From: Candidatus Rokuibacteriota bacterium
GTDB lineage: Bacteria; Methylomirabilota; Methylomirabilia; Rokubacteriales; CSP1-6
DNA: 38,049 bases
Assembly: GCA_003220475.1 (NCBI GenBank)
Contig: QHSO01000144.1
Coordinates: 1 to 38,049 of the forward strand
Reading direction: 5' to 3'
A program made the translations under genes and the position numbers. The notes under the pieces are model-generated. The model saw only the letters and a program-made list of their open reading frames with translations. It did no database searches and was not told the origin of the DNA. Shown here one piece after another: positions 25,087 through 32,692 of the stretch (position 1 is the first letter of the stretch; each line of letters starts with the position of its first letter).

Positions 25087-25137
25087 GACTTGCAAAATAC
25101 TAGTGACTAGCCTTTGTGTCAATGACTATACTGGGGC
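25087..25137. promoter_or_regulatory. Overlapping divergent promoters and likely HxlR operator
   Basis: On the - strand TTGACA (plus 25117-25122) and TATTTT (plus 25094-25099) are 17 bp apart, with 7 bp to the MATE ATG. On the + strand TATACT (25127-25132) ends 5 bp before the HxlR ATG, with GTGACT (25103-25108) at 18 bp. CTAGTGACTAG (25100-25110) is a perfect odd palindrome in the MATE promoter spacer. TGACTA occurs twice in direct orientation, at 25104 and 25123. A dimer bound here would cover both promoters. Confidence 0.7.
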
Positions 25138-25614
25138 ATGCCCAAGCGCTACGGCCAGCCGTGTCCCGTGGCCAAGTCGCTCGAGCTCCTCGGCGAGCGG
25201 TGGACGCTCCTGGTCATCCGCGATCTGCTGTCGGGGCCGCGACGCTTCCAGGATCTGCTGGCCTCGCTCGAGGGCATCGCGCCCAACGTGCTGTCCGAGC
25301 GGCTGAAGGTCCTCGAGACGCACGGCATCGTCGCCCGCGAGTTCTACTCCGAGCACCCGCCCCGCGCCGCGTACACGCTGACGCCTCGCGGGCGGGACCT
25401 CGGCAAGGTCGTCGGCGCGCTGGCCGTGTGGGGAACGCGCCACGTCCACAAGGACGCCGCGCTCGTGCACGACGATTGCGACGCGCCGCTGGACTTGAAG
25501 TACTACTGCCCCAAGTGCGACACGCGCGTGAGCGGCCGCTCGGTGCACCTGCGGTCGGCCCGGCCGCGGGCCGCGACGTCGTCGAAGCGCACGCGTCGCG
25601 CCGCCGCGCGCTGA
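25138..25614 (+). CDS. HxlR-family transcriptional regulator
   Basis: The 158-residue protein has the HxlR winged-helix domain: CPVAKSLELLGERWTLLVIRDLLSGPRRF, NVLSERLKVLETHGIV and the wing YTLTPRGRDLG. Cys9 in the CPVA motif is the position used as a redox or electrophile sensor in several HxlR proteins. Unlike minimal members (about 110-120 residues) it has a C-terminal extension with DDC and YYCPKCDTRV, a possible zinc or thiol site, ending in a basic tail. It is encoded 51 bp from the divergent MATE gene and probably represses it. The -10 lies so close to ATG 25138 that the mRNA is probably leaderless. Its stop is 2 bp from that of convergent phoU. Confidence 0.92.
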   Translation: MPKRYGQPCPVAKSLELLGERWTLLVIRDLLSGPRRFQDLLASLEGIAPNVLSERLKVLETHGIVAREFYSEHPPRAAYTLTPRGRDLGKVVGALAVWGTRHVHKDAALVHDDCDAPLDLKYYCPKCDTRVSGRSVHLRSARPRAATSSKRTRRAAAR

Positions 25615-25616
25615 GC

Positions 25617-26273
25617 TCAGGCGAGCGTGTGACGGACGATCTTGGACTCGACCATGTAGACGACCATCTCGGCGATGTTCGTCGCGTGATCGGCCACCCG
25701 CTCGAGGAAGCGTGAGATCAGGATCAGCCGGATGGCGCGCGGGATGGTGCGCGCGTCCTCCATCATGAACGTCAGCAGCTCGCGGAAGATCTGCTCCTTG
25801 AGCGCGTCGACGTCGGCGTCTTCGGCACACACGCGTCGCGCGAGATCCGTGTCTCGCGTCACGAAGGCGTCGAGCGACTCCTTGACCATGCGCTGCGCCT
25901 TCTCGGCCATACGCGGCAGATCGATATAGGGCTTCAGCTGCGGCTCGCGGTTCAGCTCGAGCGTCCGCTGGGCGATGTTGACGGCCTGGTCGCCGATGCG
26001 CTCGAGGTCGGTGACGATCTTCATGGCCGTGGTGATGAAGCGCAGATCTCCGGCGGTCGGCTGATGCAGCGCCAGCAGCTCCACGCACTTCTCGTCCACC
26101 TCGACGTCGTAGGCGTTGACCTGCGCGTCGCGGTCGATGACCTCCTGGGCCAGCTCGCCGTCGCGTTCGATGAGCGCGCTCATCACGCGGCGAATCTGGT
26201 CCTCGACGAGGCCGCCCATGGCGAGCAGCGTCTGCTTGAGCGCGTCGAGCTCTTCGTGGAAGTGCCGCTGCAT
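25617..26273 (-). CDS. phoU: Phosphate transport system regulator PhoU
   Basis: The 218-residue protein has the two three-helix bundles of PhoU: HFHEELDALKQTLLAMGGLVEDQI starts the first, RLILISRFLERVADHATNIAEMVVYMVE closes the second. The E/DxxxD metal-binding motifs (DLERIGDQAVNIA and LERVADHATNIAE) are both present. PhoU links the PstSCAB transporter to the PhoR kinase and damps uptake when phosphate is sufficient. It is the last gene of the pstSCAB-phoU operon, 11 bp after pstB. No phoR is found in the window although phoB is part of the same gene run. Confidence 0.95.
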   Translation of the reverse strand: MQRHFHEELDALKQTLLAMGGLVEDQIRRVMSALIERDGELAQEVIDRDAQVNAYDVEVDEKCVELLALHQPTAGDLRFITTAMKIVTDLERIGDQAVNIAQRTLELNREPQLKPYIDLPRMAEKAQRMVKESLDAFVTRDTDLARRVCAEDADVDALKEQIFRELLTFMMEDARTIPRAIRLILISRFLERVADHATNIAEMVVYMVESKIVRHTLA

Positions 26274-26284
26274 GGGCCTGTCCC

Positions 26285-27043
26285 CTACCCGAAACGTCCG
26301 GTGATGTAGTCCTCGGTGCGCTTGTCGCGCGGGTTCGTGAACAGCTGTCGCGTCACGCCGAACTCGACGAGCTCGCCGAGCAGGAAGAAGCCCGTGGCCT
26401 CGGACACGCGTGCCGCCTGCTGCATGTTATGCGTCACGATGACGATCGTCAGCGTGCTGCGCAGCTCGAGAATGAGCTCCTCGATCTTCGCGGTGGCGAT
26501 CGGGTCGAGCGCGGAGCACGGCTCGTCCATCAAGAGCACCTCGGGCTCCACGGCCAGCGCGCGCGCGATGCACAGACGCTGCTGCTGGCCGCCCGACAGG
26601 CTGACGCCCGACTTGCCGAGGGCGTCCTTCACTTCGTCCCACAGCGCCGCCTGCCGCAAGGCCCGCTCGGCGGCCTCGTGCAGCACCGCGCGCTCGCGCA
26701 TGCCGCCCAGCCGCAGGCCGACCACCACGTTGTCGAACACCGACATCGTCGGGAATGGGTTCGGCTTCTGGAAGACCATGCCGATCTTGCGCCGGATCTG
26801 GACCGGATCGACGCCGGGCGCGTAGACGTCCTGCCCCTCGACCCGCACGCCGCCCGTCACGCGCGCCCCGGGCACCACCTCGTGCATCCGGTTGAGGCAG
26901 CGGATGAACGTCGATTTGCCGCAGCCGGACGGGCCGATGAGCGCGGTCACCGCCTTTGGGGCCATCGCGATGCCGATGTCGTGCAGCACGTGGTGGTCGC
27001 CGAACCACGCGTTCAGATCCTTGACGAGGATGCCGTCGGCCAT
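26285..27043 (-). CDS. pstB: Phosphate ABC transporter ATP-binding protein PstB
   Basis: The 252-residue ATPase has Walker [21 protein letters not shown] (the RxLNRMHxx continuation is typical of PstB), the Q-loop [18 protein letters not shown], the signature [19 protein letters not shown] and Walker [21 protein letters not shown], then the H-loop [13 protein letters not shown]. The C-terminus ends with [10 protein letters not shown] as in PstB. It powers high-affinity phosphate import through PstC/PstA. It lies 1 bp after the pstA stop and 11 bp before phoU. Confidence 0.96.
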   Translation of the reverse strand: MADGILVKDLNAWFGDHHVLHDIGIAMAPKAVTALIGPSGCGKSTFIRCLNRMHEVVPGARVTGGVRVEGQDVYAPGVDPVQIRRKIGMVFQKPNPFPTMSVFDNVVVGLRLGGMRERAVLHEAAERALRQAALWDEVKDALGKSGVSLSGGQQQRLCIARALAVEPEVLLMDEPCSALDPIATAKIEELILELRSTLTIVIVTHNMQQAARVSEATGFFLLGELVEFGVTRQLFTNPRDKRTEDYITGRFG

Positions 27044-27044
27044 G

Positions 27045-27887
27045 TCACCTCACCCCCGTGAAGCGGCCGCTCGTCACCACGCGTGCCGCGAGGCTCACCA
27101 CGAACACCAGGCCGATGAGCGTGAGCGCCCCGGCCCACGCCTGGCGATGCCAGTCGTCATACGGCGCGATCGCGTAGGCGAAGATCTGCAACGGCAGCGC
27201 GGCGATCGGCTGATCGAGCCCCTGGTGCCAGAACCGATTGCCGAAGGCCGTGAACAGCAGCGGGGCCGTTTCCCCGGCGACGCGCGCAATCGCGACCATC
27301 ACGCCCGTGATGATGCCCGCGCGCGCCGTCGGCAGCACCACGCGCAGGAGCACCTTCCACTCCGGGATGCCGAGGGCCAGCGCCGCCTCGCGCATGGAGG
27401 AGGGCACCAGCCGCACCATCTCCTCGCTCGTTCGCACGACGATCGGCAGCATGATCACCGCGAGGGCGAAGCCTCCGGCGAGCGCCGAGAACCGCTTCAT
27501 CGGGAGCACGATCACCGTGTACGCGAAGATGCCGATGACGATCGACGGGACGCCGTTGAGCACGTCGGCGACGAAGCGTGCCAGCCACGGCAGCCGCCGG
27601 TCGCGCGACTCCGCCAGATACAGCCCGCCGAAGATGCCGAGCGGCAGCCCGAGCGCCGCGGCGAGCACGACCAGGATGAGGGTGCCGACGATCGCATTGG
27701 CCATCCCGCCGCCCGCCTCGCCCACCGGCTTGGGCAGGTGCAGGAAGAAGTCGACGTTCACGGCGGAGGCACCCTGCCACAACAGAAATCCAAAAATCAC
27801 CAGCAGCGGCAGCACGACCAGCGCGGCCGCGAGCGCGGCCACTCCGGACATGACGATGTTGATGCCACGGCGTGCCGCGGGGGTCAT
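27045..27887 (-). CDS. pstA: Phosphate ABC transporter permease PstA
   Basis: The 280-residue permease has six helices and the ABC permease EAA loop ([41 protein letters not shown]). Other PstA hallmarks are [13 protein letters not shown] near residue 100 and [17 protein letters not shown]. It forms the membrane channel with PstC. Its start overlaps the pstC stop by 4 bp (ATGA) and its stop is immediately before pstB. It appears intact and of normal length. Confidence 0.95.
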   Translation of the reverse strand: MTPAARRGINIVMSGVAALAAALVVLPLLVIFGFLLWQGASAVNVDFFLHLPKPVGEAGGGMANAIVGTLILVVLAAALGLPLGIFGGLYLAESRDRRLPWLARFVADVLNGVPSIVIGIFAYTVIVLPMKRFSALAGGFALAVIMLPIVVRTSEEMVRLVPSSMREAALALGIPEWKVLLRVVLPTARAGIITGVMVAIARVAGETAPLLFTAFGNRFWHQGLDQPIAALPLQIFAYAIAPYDDWHRQAWAGALTLIGLVFVVSLAARVVTSGRFTGVR

Positions 27888-28846
27888 TCGCGGATCGCCT
27901 TCACCGGCCCGCCGACGGACCAGACGAGCAGTCGGGCCAGCGCGTTGACGATCACGGTCACGACGAAGAGCAGCAGTCCGATCTCGATGAGCGCCGACAG
28001 GTAGAGATCCGACGTCGCCTCCGTGAATTCGTTGGCGATCACGCTCGCCATCGTGTAGCCGGGCGCGAACAGCGACAGCGCGACCTCGGGCCGGTTGCCG
28101 ATGACCATCGTGACGGCCATGGTCTCGCCGAGCGCGCGGCCGAGCCCGAGCAGGATCGCGCCGACGAGGCCCGAGCGACCGTAGCGGAGGACCGCCATGC
28201 GCGTCGTCTCCCAGCGCGTGGCGCCCAGCGCCAGCGCCGCCTCACGCTGGGTGTTCGGCACGGCCAGCAGCACTTCACGGCTCACGGCGGTGATGAACGG
28301 CACGACCATGATCGCCAGGATGATCCCCGCGGCGAGCATTCCGACGCCGTACGGCGGCCCCTGAAACAGCGGAAGAAATCCGAGCGTCGCCCCGAGGAAC
28401 GGCTGCACCCATGTGCGGAGCAGCGGCGCGAGGACGAAGATGCCCCAGAGCCCATAGATCACGCTGGGGACGGCGGCGACGAGCTCGACGAGAAAGGCGA
28501 GCGGCGGCCGGATCCACGCGGGCGCCAGCTCGGCGAGGTAGATCGCGGCGCCGACGCCGAGCGGCACGGCGATCAGCAGCGCCAGGAGCGACGAGACCAC
28601 GGTGCCGTACACGAACGGCAGGGCGCCGAAGCGCTCGGCCACCGGATCCCAGGTCGAGGTGACGACGAAGCGCCAACCGAACTTGTGCATCGCCGGCAGG
28701 GCGGTGCAAAGCATCTCGACCACGATCGCCGCGACGAGCAGCACGAGGACCAGCGCGGCGAGCCGGAGCACGCCGCGCAGGATACGATCGCCGAGATTCC
28801 GCGGCGCCGTTCGGACGGCGGTGTGCGGGATCGCGACGACCGACAT
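27884..28846 (-). CDS. pstC: Phosphate ABC transporter permease PstC
   Basis: The 320-residue permease shows PstC features: GVLRLAALVLVLLVAAIVVEML as helix 1, FVYGTVVSSLLALLIAVPLGVGAAIYLAELAP, and VPSVIYGLWGIFVLAPLL. The EAA loop ([24 protein letters not shown]) is followed by LGRALGETMAVTMVIGN. It pairs with PstA. ATG 28846 is preferred to the longer frame to 28945 because it lies just after the pstS stop (7 bp) and fits the family N-terminus. The gene is intact. Confidence 0.95.
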   Translation of the reverse strand: MSVVAIPHTAVRTAPRNLGDRILRGVLRLAALVLVLLVAAIVVEMLCTALPAMHKFGWRFVVTSTWDPVAERFGALPFVYGTVVSSLLALLIAVPLGVGAAIYLAELAPAWIRPPLAFLVELVAAVPSVIYGLWGIFVLAPLLRTWVQPFLGATLGFLPLFQGPPYGVGMLAAGIILAIMVVPFITAVSREVLLAVPNTQREAALALGATRWETTRMAVLRYGRSGLVGAILLGLGRALGETMAVTMVIGNRPEVALSLFAPGYTMASVIANEFTEATSDLYLSALIEIGLLLFVVTVIVNALARLLVWSVGGPVKAIRE

Positions 28847-28853
28847 GCCCGCG

Positions 28854-29126
28854 CTACCGCGCCGCCACGAGCGGCTTGCCCTGATAGGTGATCTGCCGGA
28901 TCTTGGCCTCGATCTGCTTGACCACGGGCTGCGGCAGCGGCGCATAGAGCAGGTCGTCGGCGTACTTCTGACCTTCGTGGCTCATCCACCAGAGGAACTT
29001 TGCCAGCGCGCGGCCCTTCAGCTCATTGGGCTGATCCTTGTAGACCAGGAGCCACGTGAAGGACGCGATCGGGTAGGCCTCCTCGCCCGGCGCGTTCGTG
29101 AGCGACACGCGGAAATCGGCCGGCAT
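28854..29126 (-). CDS. pstS: PstS phosphate-binding protein, C-terminal fragment
   Basis: This 90-residue frame encodes the end of Pst[32 protein letters not shown]-type sequence, then [30 protein letters not shown] and [19 protein letters not shown]. In whole PstS it follows a GxIGYVE...VEPSLxSxTAAA segment. Codons for AAAGAAKS directly upstream in this same frame are still recognisable (to about 29150), so the ATG at 29126 is internal to the original gene. The N-terminal part is in another frame upstream. Without a re-frame this piece is not secreted and cannot bind phosphate. Confidence 0.85.
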   Translation of the reverse strand: MPADFRVSLTNAPGEEAYPIASFTWLLVYKDQPNELKGRALAKFLWWMSHEGQKYADDLLYAPLPQPVVKQIEAKIRQITYQGKPLVAAR

Positions 29127-29784
29127 GCTCTTCGCCGCGCCCGCCGCCGCCGCGGTCGTGCTGGTTCTTCACCTGTCCGGCCACGCCCTCGTTGCCCTTG
29201 CCGCCGAGTCCCACCGGCCAGTTGACCGACGTGCCCTTCCCGACCTTTTGCTGCCACTCGGGACTGACTTTGGAGAGGTAATCGACCCAGATGTACGTGG
29301 TCCCGCTGCCATCCGACCGGTGTACGACGAGGATCGGCTGATCGGGCAGCTGCACGCCGCTATTCGCCGCCGCGATGCGCGCATCGTTCCACTTGGTGAT
29401 CTTTCCGAGGAAGATGTCGGCGAGCACGTCGGGCGTGAAGCTCAGCTTCGGATTGCCCGGCAGGTTGTACGTCGCGACGACGGCGCCCAGCACGGTCGGG
29501 ATGTGCAGCAGCTCGCTGGGCGCCTGCTTGAGCTGCTCGTCGGTCATCGGGCCGTCCGAGGCGCCGAAATCCACGGTCCGCGACGAGATCTGCTTGATAC
29601 CGCCTCCGCTCCCGATCGACTGGTAGTTGAAGCGCACCTCCGGGTCGACCTTCGCGTACTCGTCGAACCACTTCGAGTAGATCGGATACGGAAACGTCGC
29701 GCCCGCGCCATTGATCAACGTCTGGGCCGACGCCGGCGGCACGAAGGCGAGCAGTGCCAGCGTCGCGATCCAGGCAGTCTTCAT
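29023..29784 (-). CDS. pstS: PstS phosphate-binding protein, N-terminal part, broken near residue 205
   Basis: The frame starts with a Sec signal ([19 protein letters not shown]) and the PstS opening [20 protein letters not shown]. Phosphate-binding elements are present: [23 protein letters not shown] and [19 protein letters not shown]. The sequence is regular to [14 protein letters not shown] (about 29165). The expected GxIGYVELAYA segment of about 40 residues is missing and the frame changes in a GGC-repeat (29140-29155), so the last 45 codons are nonsense. Together with the downstream fragment it would make a near-complete protein after adding the lost segment. GAGGAGAAACCGA precedes ATG 29784, which overlaps the phoB stop (ATGA). 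Confidence 0.88.
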   Translation of the reverse strand: MKTAWIATLALLAFVPPASAQTLINGAGATFPYPIYSKWFDEYAKVDPEVRFNYQSIGSGGGIKQISSRTVDFGASDGPMTDEQLKQAPSELLHIPTVLGAVVATYNLPGNPKLSFTPDVLADIFLGKITKWNDARIAAANSGVQLPDQPILVVHRSDGSGTTYIWVDYLSKVSPEWQQKVGKGTSVNWPVGLGGKGNEGVAGQVKNQHDRGGGGRGEEHAGRFPRVAHERAGRGGLPDRVLHVAPGLQGSAQ

Positions 29785-30518
29785 TCGGTTTCTCCTCTGT
29801 CGGGCTCTCGAAAGCGATAGCCCACGCCGCGAACGGTTTCGATGCCCGGCGCCGGCAGCCTGGCGGCGGTGAACTTGGCGCGCAGTCGCGCCACGTGAAC
29901 GTCGACAGTCCGCGGCTCGACGAACCCATCGCGTCCCCACACCGCGTCCAGCAGCTCCTCGCGACCGAAGACGCGGCCCGGGGCGCCGGCCAGGATCGCG
30001 AGCAGCTCGAACTCCTTGGGGGTGAGCTCGACGGGACGGCCCTGCATCCGAATCTCGAAGCGATACCGGTCGATCTCGAGGTCACCGATCTTGACGTGAG
30101 GCTTCTTCTCGACGTCGCCCGGTCGGCCCCGGCGGGCGACGGCGCGGATGCGCGCAATGAGCTCGCGTGGCGAGAACGGCTTGGTCACGTAATCGTCGGC
30201 GCCCATCTCGAAGCCGAGGACCTTGTCGCCCTCCTCGACGCGGCCGGTGACCATGATCACGGGAATGTTCTTGGTCGCGACGTCCTGCTTGAGGCGGCGA
30301 CATACCTCCCAGCCGTTGAGCTGGGGGACCATGATGTCGAGCAGCACCAGGTCCGGATGAACCTCGCGCGCCTGCTTGAGCGCGTCCGATCCGGTGGGCG
30401 CGACCACGACGTCGTAGCCTTCCTTGGTGAGGTTGTAGCGGATGAGATCGGCGACGTCCCGCTCGTCTTCCACGACGAGCACGCGACCCTGCTGCTGGCG
30501 CGCAGCGGCGGTCTTCAT
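29781..30518 (-). CDS. phoB: PhoB-type OmpR-family response regulator
   Basis: The 245-residue protein has a receiver domain (1-125) with acidic pocket Glu18-Asp19, phospho-acceptor Asp61 in [13 protein letters not shown], Thr91 and Lys113 ([14 protein letters not shown]). The winged-helix effector domain (about 140-240) reads [33 protein letters not shown] and [13 protein letters not shown], with GVGYRF at the end. PhoB activates pst and other phosphate-starvation genes. The gene overlaps pstS by 4 bp, so it is co-translated with the transporter. No PhoR kinase gene is adjacent; the partner must be elsewhere or supplied by another kinase. The 73-bp gap upstream could hold its promoter, but I see no clear Pho box. 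Confidence 0.92.
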   Translation of the reverse strand: MKTAAARQQQGRVLVVEDERDVADLIRYNLTKEGYDVVVAPTGSDALKQAREVHPDLVLLDIMVPQLNGWEVCRRLKQDVATKNIPVIMVTGRVEEGDKVLGFEMGADDYVTKPFSPRELIARIRAVARRGRPGDVEKKPHVKIGDLEIDRYRFEIRMQGRPVELTPKEFELLAILAGAPGRVFGREELLDAVWGRDGFVEPRTVDVHVARLRAKFTAARLPAPGIETVRGVGYRFREPDRGETE

Positions 30519-30591
30519 CTGCGGATGAGTATCCGCGCCGTGCGTTACAGGACGATTACGACGCCGTAAAACCTGGGTGAAGCGACCGCGG

Positions 30592-31332
30592 CTAGAGCCT
30601 CACCACCAGGCCGTCGCGTGCGCATTCTTCGGGCACTGCGTCGGCGTGGGCGAGCATCTCCTGGCTCATGTGCGTGAGGATCACCCGCTTGGCTCCGAAG
30701 TTCTCCCGCTGGGCGGCGATCGTCGGATAGTTGAGGTGCCACTTGACCGGCTTGGCGTAAAAGTAACACTCGGCGATGAGCAGGTCGGCGTCGCGCGCGA
30801 CCCGCGCGACGTCCTCCGTCCACTCGGTGTCGCCCGTGTACGCGACGACTCTGCCGCCGACCTCGACACGCAGCGCGGTCGGGTTGGTCTCGACGGTATG
30901 GCGCGCGGGCTGAGGCGTGACCACCAGATCGAGGATCGTGTGCGGCTGGCCGGGCTCCATCTCGATCCACGAGAGCGGAAACGTCGGCGTCATCACGTGC
31001 GAGCCGGGGAAGAGCGCCTCGCGGATGGCGTCCATGCGTTGTCGCAGGTCGCGCGGTCCGGCGATCGTGAGGGGCCGCGTCCGCTTCGCCGCGAGCATGG
31101 CGTCGATCAACAGGAACGGCACGCCGCCGCAGTGATCGCCGTGCAGGTGCGTGAGGAGGATCGCGTCGAGCGAGTTGTGCTCGATCCCCTGCTGCGCGAG
31201 CGCGATCAGTGACGACGTGCCGAAGTCGAGCGCGAAGCGCGAGTGCGGCCCATCGACGACGATGCAGGTCTGGAACCGGCCGCCGCTGCCGAACGAGTCG
31301 CCCGAGCCGACGAAGCGGACGCTGACGGCCAT
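30592..31332 (-). CDS. Metallo-beta-lactamase-fold hydrolase (RNase Z/PhnP-like)
   Basis: The 246-residue protein opens with VRFVGSGDSFGSGGRFQTCIVV and has the metal motif LLTHLHGDHCGGVPFLL (HxHxDH), then VVAYTGDTEW (bridging Asp) and VILTHMSQEML (His). The overall plan resembles RNase Z-like and PhnP-like phosphodiesterases without the RNase Z exosite. The reaction is unknown. It sits between arsI (27 bp upstream) and phoB (73 bp downstream), so it is translated within the arsenic-phosphate gene run. A PhnP-like cyclic phosphate hydrolase would make sense in a phosphorus context; this is inference. Confidence 0.85.
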   Translation of the reverse strand: MAVSVRFVGSGDSFGSGGRFQTCIVVDGPHSRFALDFGTSSLIALAQQGIEHNSLDAILLTHLHGDHCGGVPFLLIDAMLAAKRTRPLTIAGPRDLRQRMDAIREALFPGSHVMTPTFPLSWIEMEPGQPHTILDLVVTPQPARHTVETNPTALRVEVGGRVVAYTGDTEWTEDVARVARDADLLIAECYFYAKPVKWHLNYPTIAAQRENFGAKRVILTHMSQEMLAHADAVPEECARDGLVVRL

Positions 31333-31359
31333 GGCCGCGACGATCTCCGCGCGGCGCGC

Positions 31360-31827
31360 TCAGGCGCTCGCGCAGCACCCACCGGCGGCGGTGACGACCG
31401 CAAGGCCGCTCTTGGCGGGCGCTGCCGTGCGCAGTGCCGTGTCCTCGAGGTCGTAGTTCAGGACGTAGACCTCCCACTCGACGCCGTCCGGGTCCTCGAC
31501 CCAGAACTTGTCCTGGTTGGCGTGGCAGCAGTTCACGCCCATCTCCTCGCGCACCGTCAGGCCCGCCGCCTTCACGCGCGCGAGCTCGTGCGTCACGATC
31601 TCCGCCGACTCGACCTGGAGGCCGATGTGATCGACGTGGCCGCGGCCCTCGGCGGGCGCCGCCTGAGACAGGGCGAGATTGAGCGGACCGAACGCCGGCA
31701 AAAACTTCACGTAGCCAGGCTTCACCTTCACCGGCGCGGCGCCGAAGAACTTCTCGTAAAACGCGCGGCTCTTTTCCAGATCAGACACCGTCATGTGCAC
31801 GTGAACCTTCGGCGCATCGCTCGTCAT
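31360..31827 (-). CDS. arsI: ArsI-like C-As lyase (VOC/type I extradiol dioxygenase fold)
   Basis: The 155-residue protein is a glyoxalase-fold metalloprotein. Candidate Fe(II) ligands are His9 or His11 (VHVHMTVSDLEKS), His67 (GHVDHIGLQV) and Glu119 (VEWEVYVL). The paired Cys100-Cys101 in MGVNCCHANQDKFWVEDPDG is the arsenical-binding hallmark of ArsI. A second CC pair near the C-terminus (GGCCASA) also fits the family. ArsI cleaves the C-As bond of methylarsenite and aromatic arsenicals using O2. The related CadI annotation is common for the same sequences. CGAGGAGGACAGCG precedes ATG 31827, which overlaps the aquaporin stop (ATGA). Confidence 0.9.
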   Translation of the reverse strand: MTSDAPKVHVHMTVSDLEKSRAFYEKFFGAAPVKVKPGYVKFLPAFGPLNLALSQAAPAEGRGHVDHIGLQVESAEIVTHELARVKAAGLTVREEMGVNCCHANQDKFWVEDPDGVEWEVYVLNYDLEDTALRTAAPAKSGLAVVTAAGGCCASA

Positions 31828-32576
31828 CGCTGTCCTCCTCGTTGGCTCAGGGATCGCTCTACGGCTGGTCGTTCGGTATGCACCATCGTTGCGGGCTCCG
31901 TCTCGGCACCGGGACCGGGCGTGAGCCAGCGAAACAGGGACGTGGCCGCGCCGGCGCCGGCCAGCTGCGCGGCGATGAATGCCGGCGCGTCGGCGGGGCG
32001 GATGCCGGCAAACGTATCGCTCGCCGAGCGCGCGAGCGTCACCGCAGGATTGGCGAAGGACGTCGACGCCGTGAACCAGTAGGCGGCGGTGATGTAGGCG
32101 GCCACCGCAAACGGCACGCGGGAGGCATTCAGGCGCGCGCAACCCCAGATCACCGCAAGCAGCCCGAACGTGGCCACGAACTCGCTGAACACCTGGGCGC
32201 CGCCCGCGCGCGCGTGGCGCGACGCGAAGAAGATCGGTTCACCGAACATGAGATGTGCGGCGGCGACACCGCCGAACGCGCCGATCACCTGCACGACCAC
32301 GTATGCCGGCACGTCGGGCCACCGCAGCCCGCCCTGGAACGCGTCGGCCAGCGTGACGGCGGGGTTGAAATGCGCACCCGAGATCGGCCCAAACGTGAGG
32401 ATCAACGCCACCAGCGCGGCGCCGGTGGCCATGGTATTCGCGAGCAGCGCGATCGCGACGTTGCCGGCCGCCAGCCGTTCGCCCATGATCCCGGAGCCGA
32501 CGACCGCGGCGAGCAGCAGCGCGGTGCCGACCGCTTCGGCCACGACCCGACGCGCGAGGGTAGGGCGCGGGCTCAC
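31824..32576 (-). CDS. AqpS-like aquaglyceroporin in an arsenic operon
   Basis: The 250-residue MIP channel has six helices and two NPA boxes: GPISGAHFNPAVTLAD and TSFANPAVTLARSASDTF. In glycerol and water channels the second NPA is followed by Arg (NPAR); here it is Val (NPAV). The same Arg-to-Val change is reported for Sinorhizobium meliloti AqpS, an arsenic operon channel that passes As(III) and methylated arsenicals. Start GTG 32576 overlaps the arsC remnant's TGA (GTGA); upstream in-frame sequence belongs to arsC. Paired with ArsC, such a channel lets As(III) made in the cell flow out. It lies upstream of and overlaps arsI. Confidence 0.9.
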   Translation of the reverse strand: MSPRPTLARRVVAEAVGTALLLAAVVGSGIMGERLAAGNVAIALLANTMATGAALVALILTFGPISGAHFNPAVTLADAFQGGLRWPDVPAYVVVQVIGAFGGVAAAHLMFGEPIFFASRHARAGGAQVFSEFVATFGLLAVIWGCARLNASRVPFAVAAYITAAYWFTASTSFANPAVTLARSASDTFAGIRPADAPAFIAAQLAGAGAATSLFRWLTPGPGAETEPATMVHTERPAVERSLSQRGGQR

Positions 32577-32692
32577 GCCGAGCGGCGTCCCGGCGCCGCC
32601 GCACGCTCCGCCAGCCACGTGTCGAGTCCTTCCGCCATCTGGCTGCGTGCCGAGTTGTGCGTGCAGAGAAACAAGACCCGCTCGTCGCTCAT
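32573..32692 (-). pseudogene. arsC: Arsenate reductase ArsC (low-MW phosphatase type) reduced to 39 codons by an internal deletion
   Basis: ATG 32692 opens MSDERVLFLCTHNSARSQMAEGL, the unmistakable start of a thioredoxin-type ArsC with the CX5R phosphate-loop. At about 32624 this joins in frame to DTWLAERAA, which resembles the C-terminal helix of the same family, and stops at 32573. About 95-105 residues are missing, including the redox cysteines. Both ends retain operon-type overlaps: ATGA with arsM upstream and GTGA with the aquaporin downstream. The gene was therefore present as a normal operon member before the loss, or the loss is an assembly error. As read it cannot reduce arsenate. 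Confidence 0.8.

Noticed and set aside
30519-30591. Possible Pho box upstream of phoB (CTGTAAC on the - strand)
   Set aside because: Only one half-site resembles the consensus and no second repeat lies 11 bp away.
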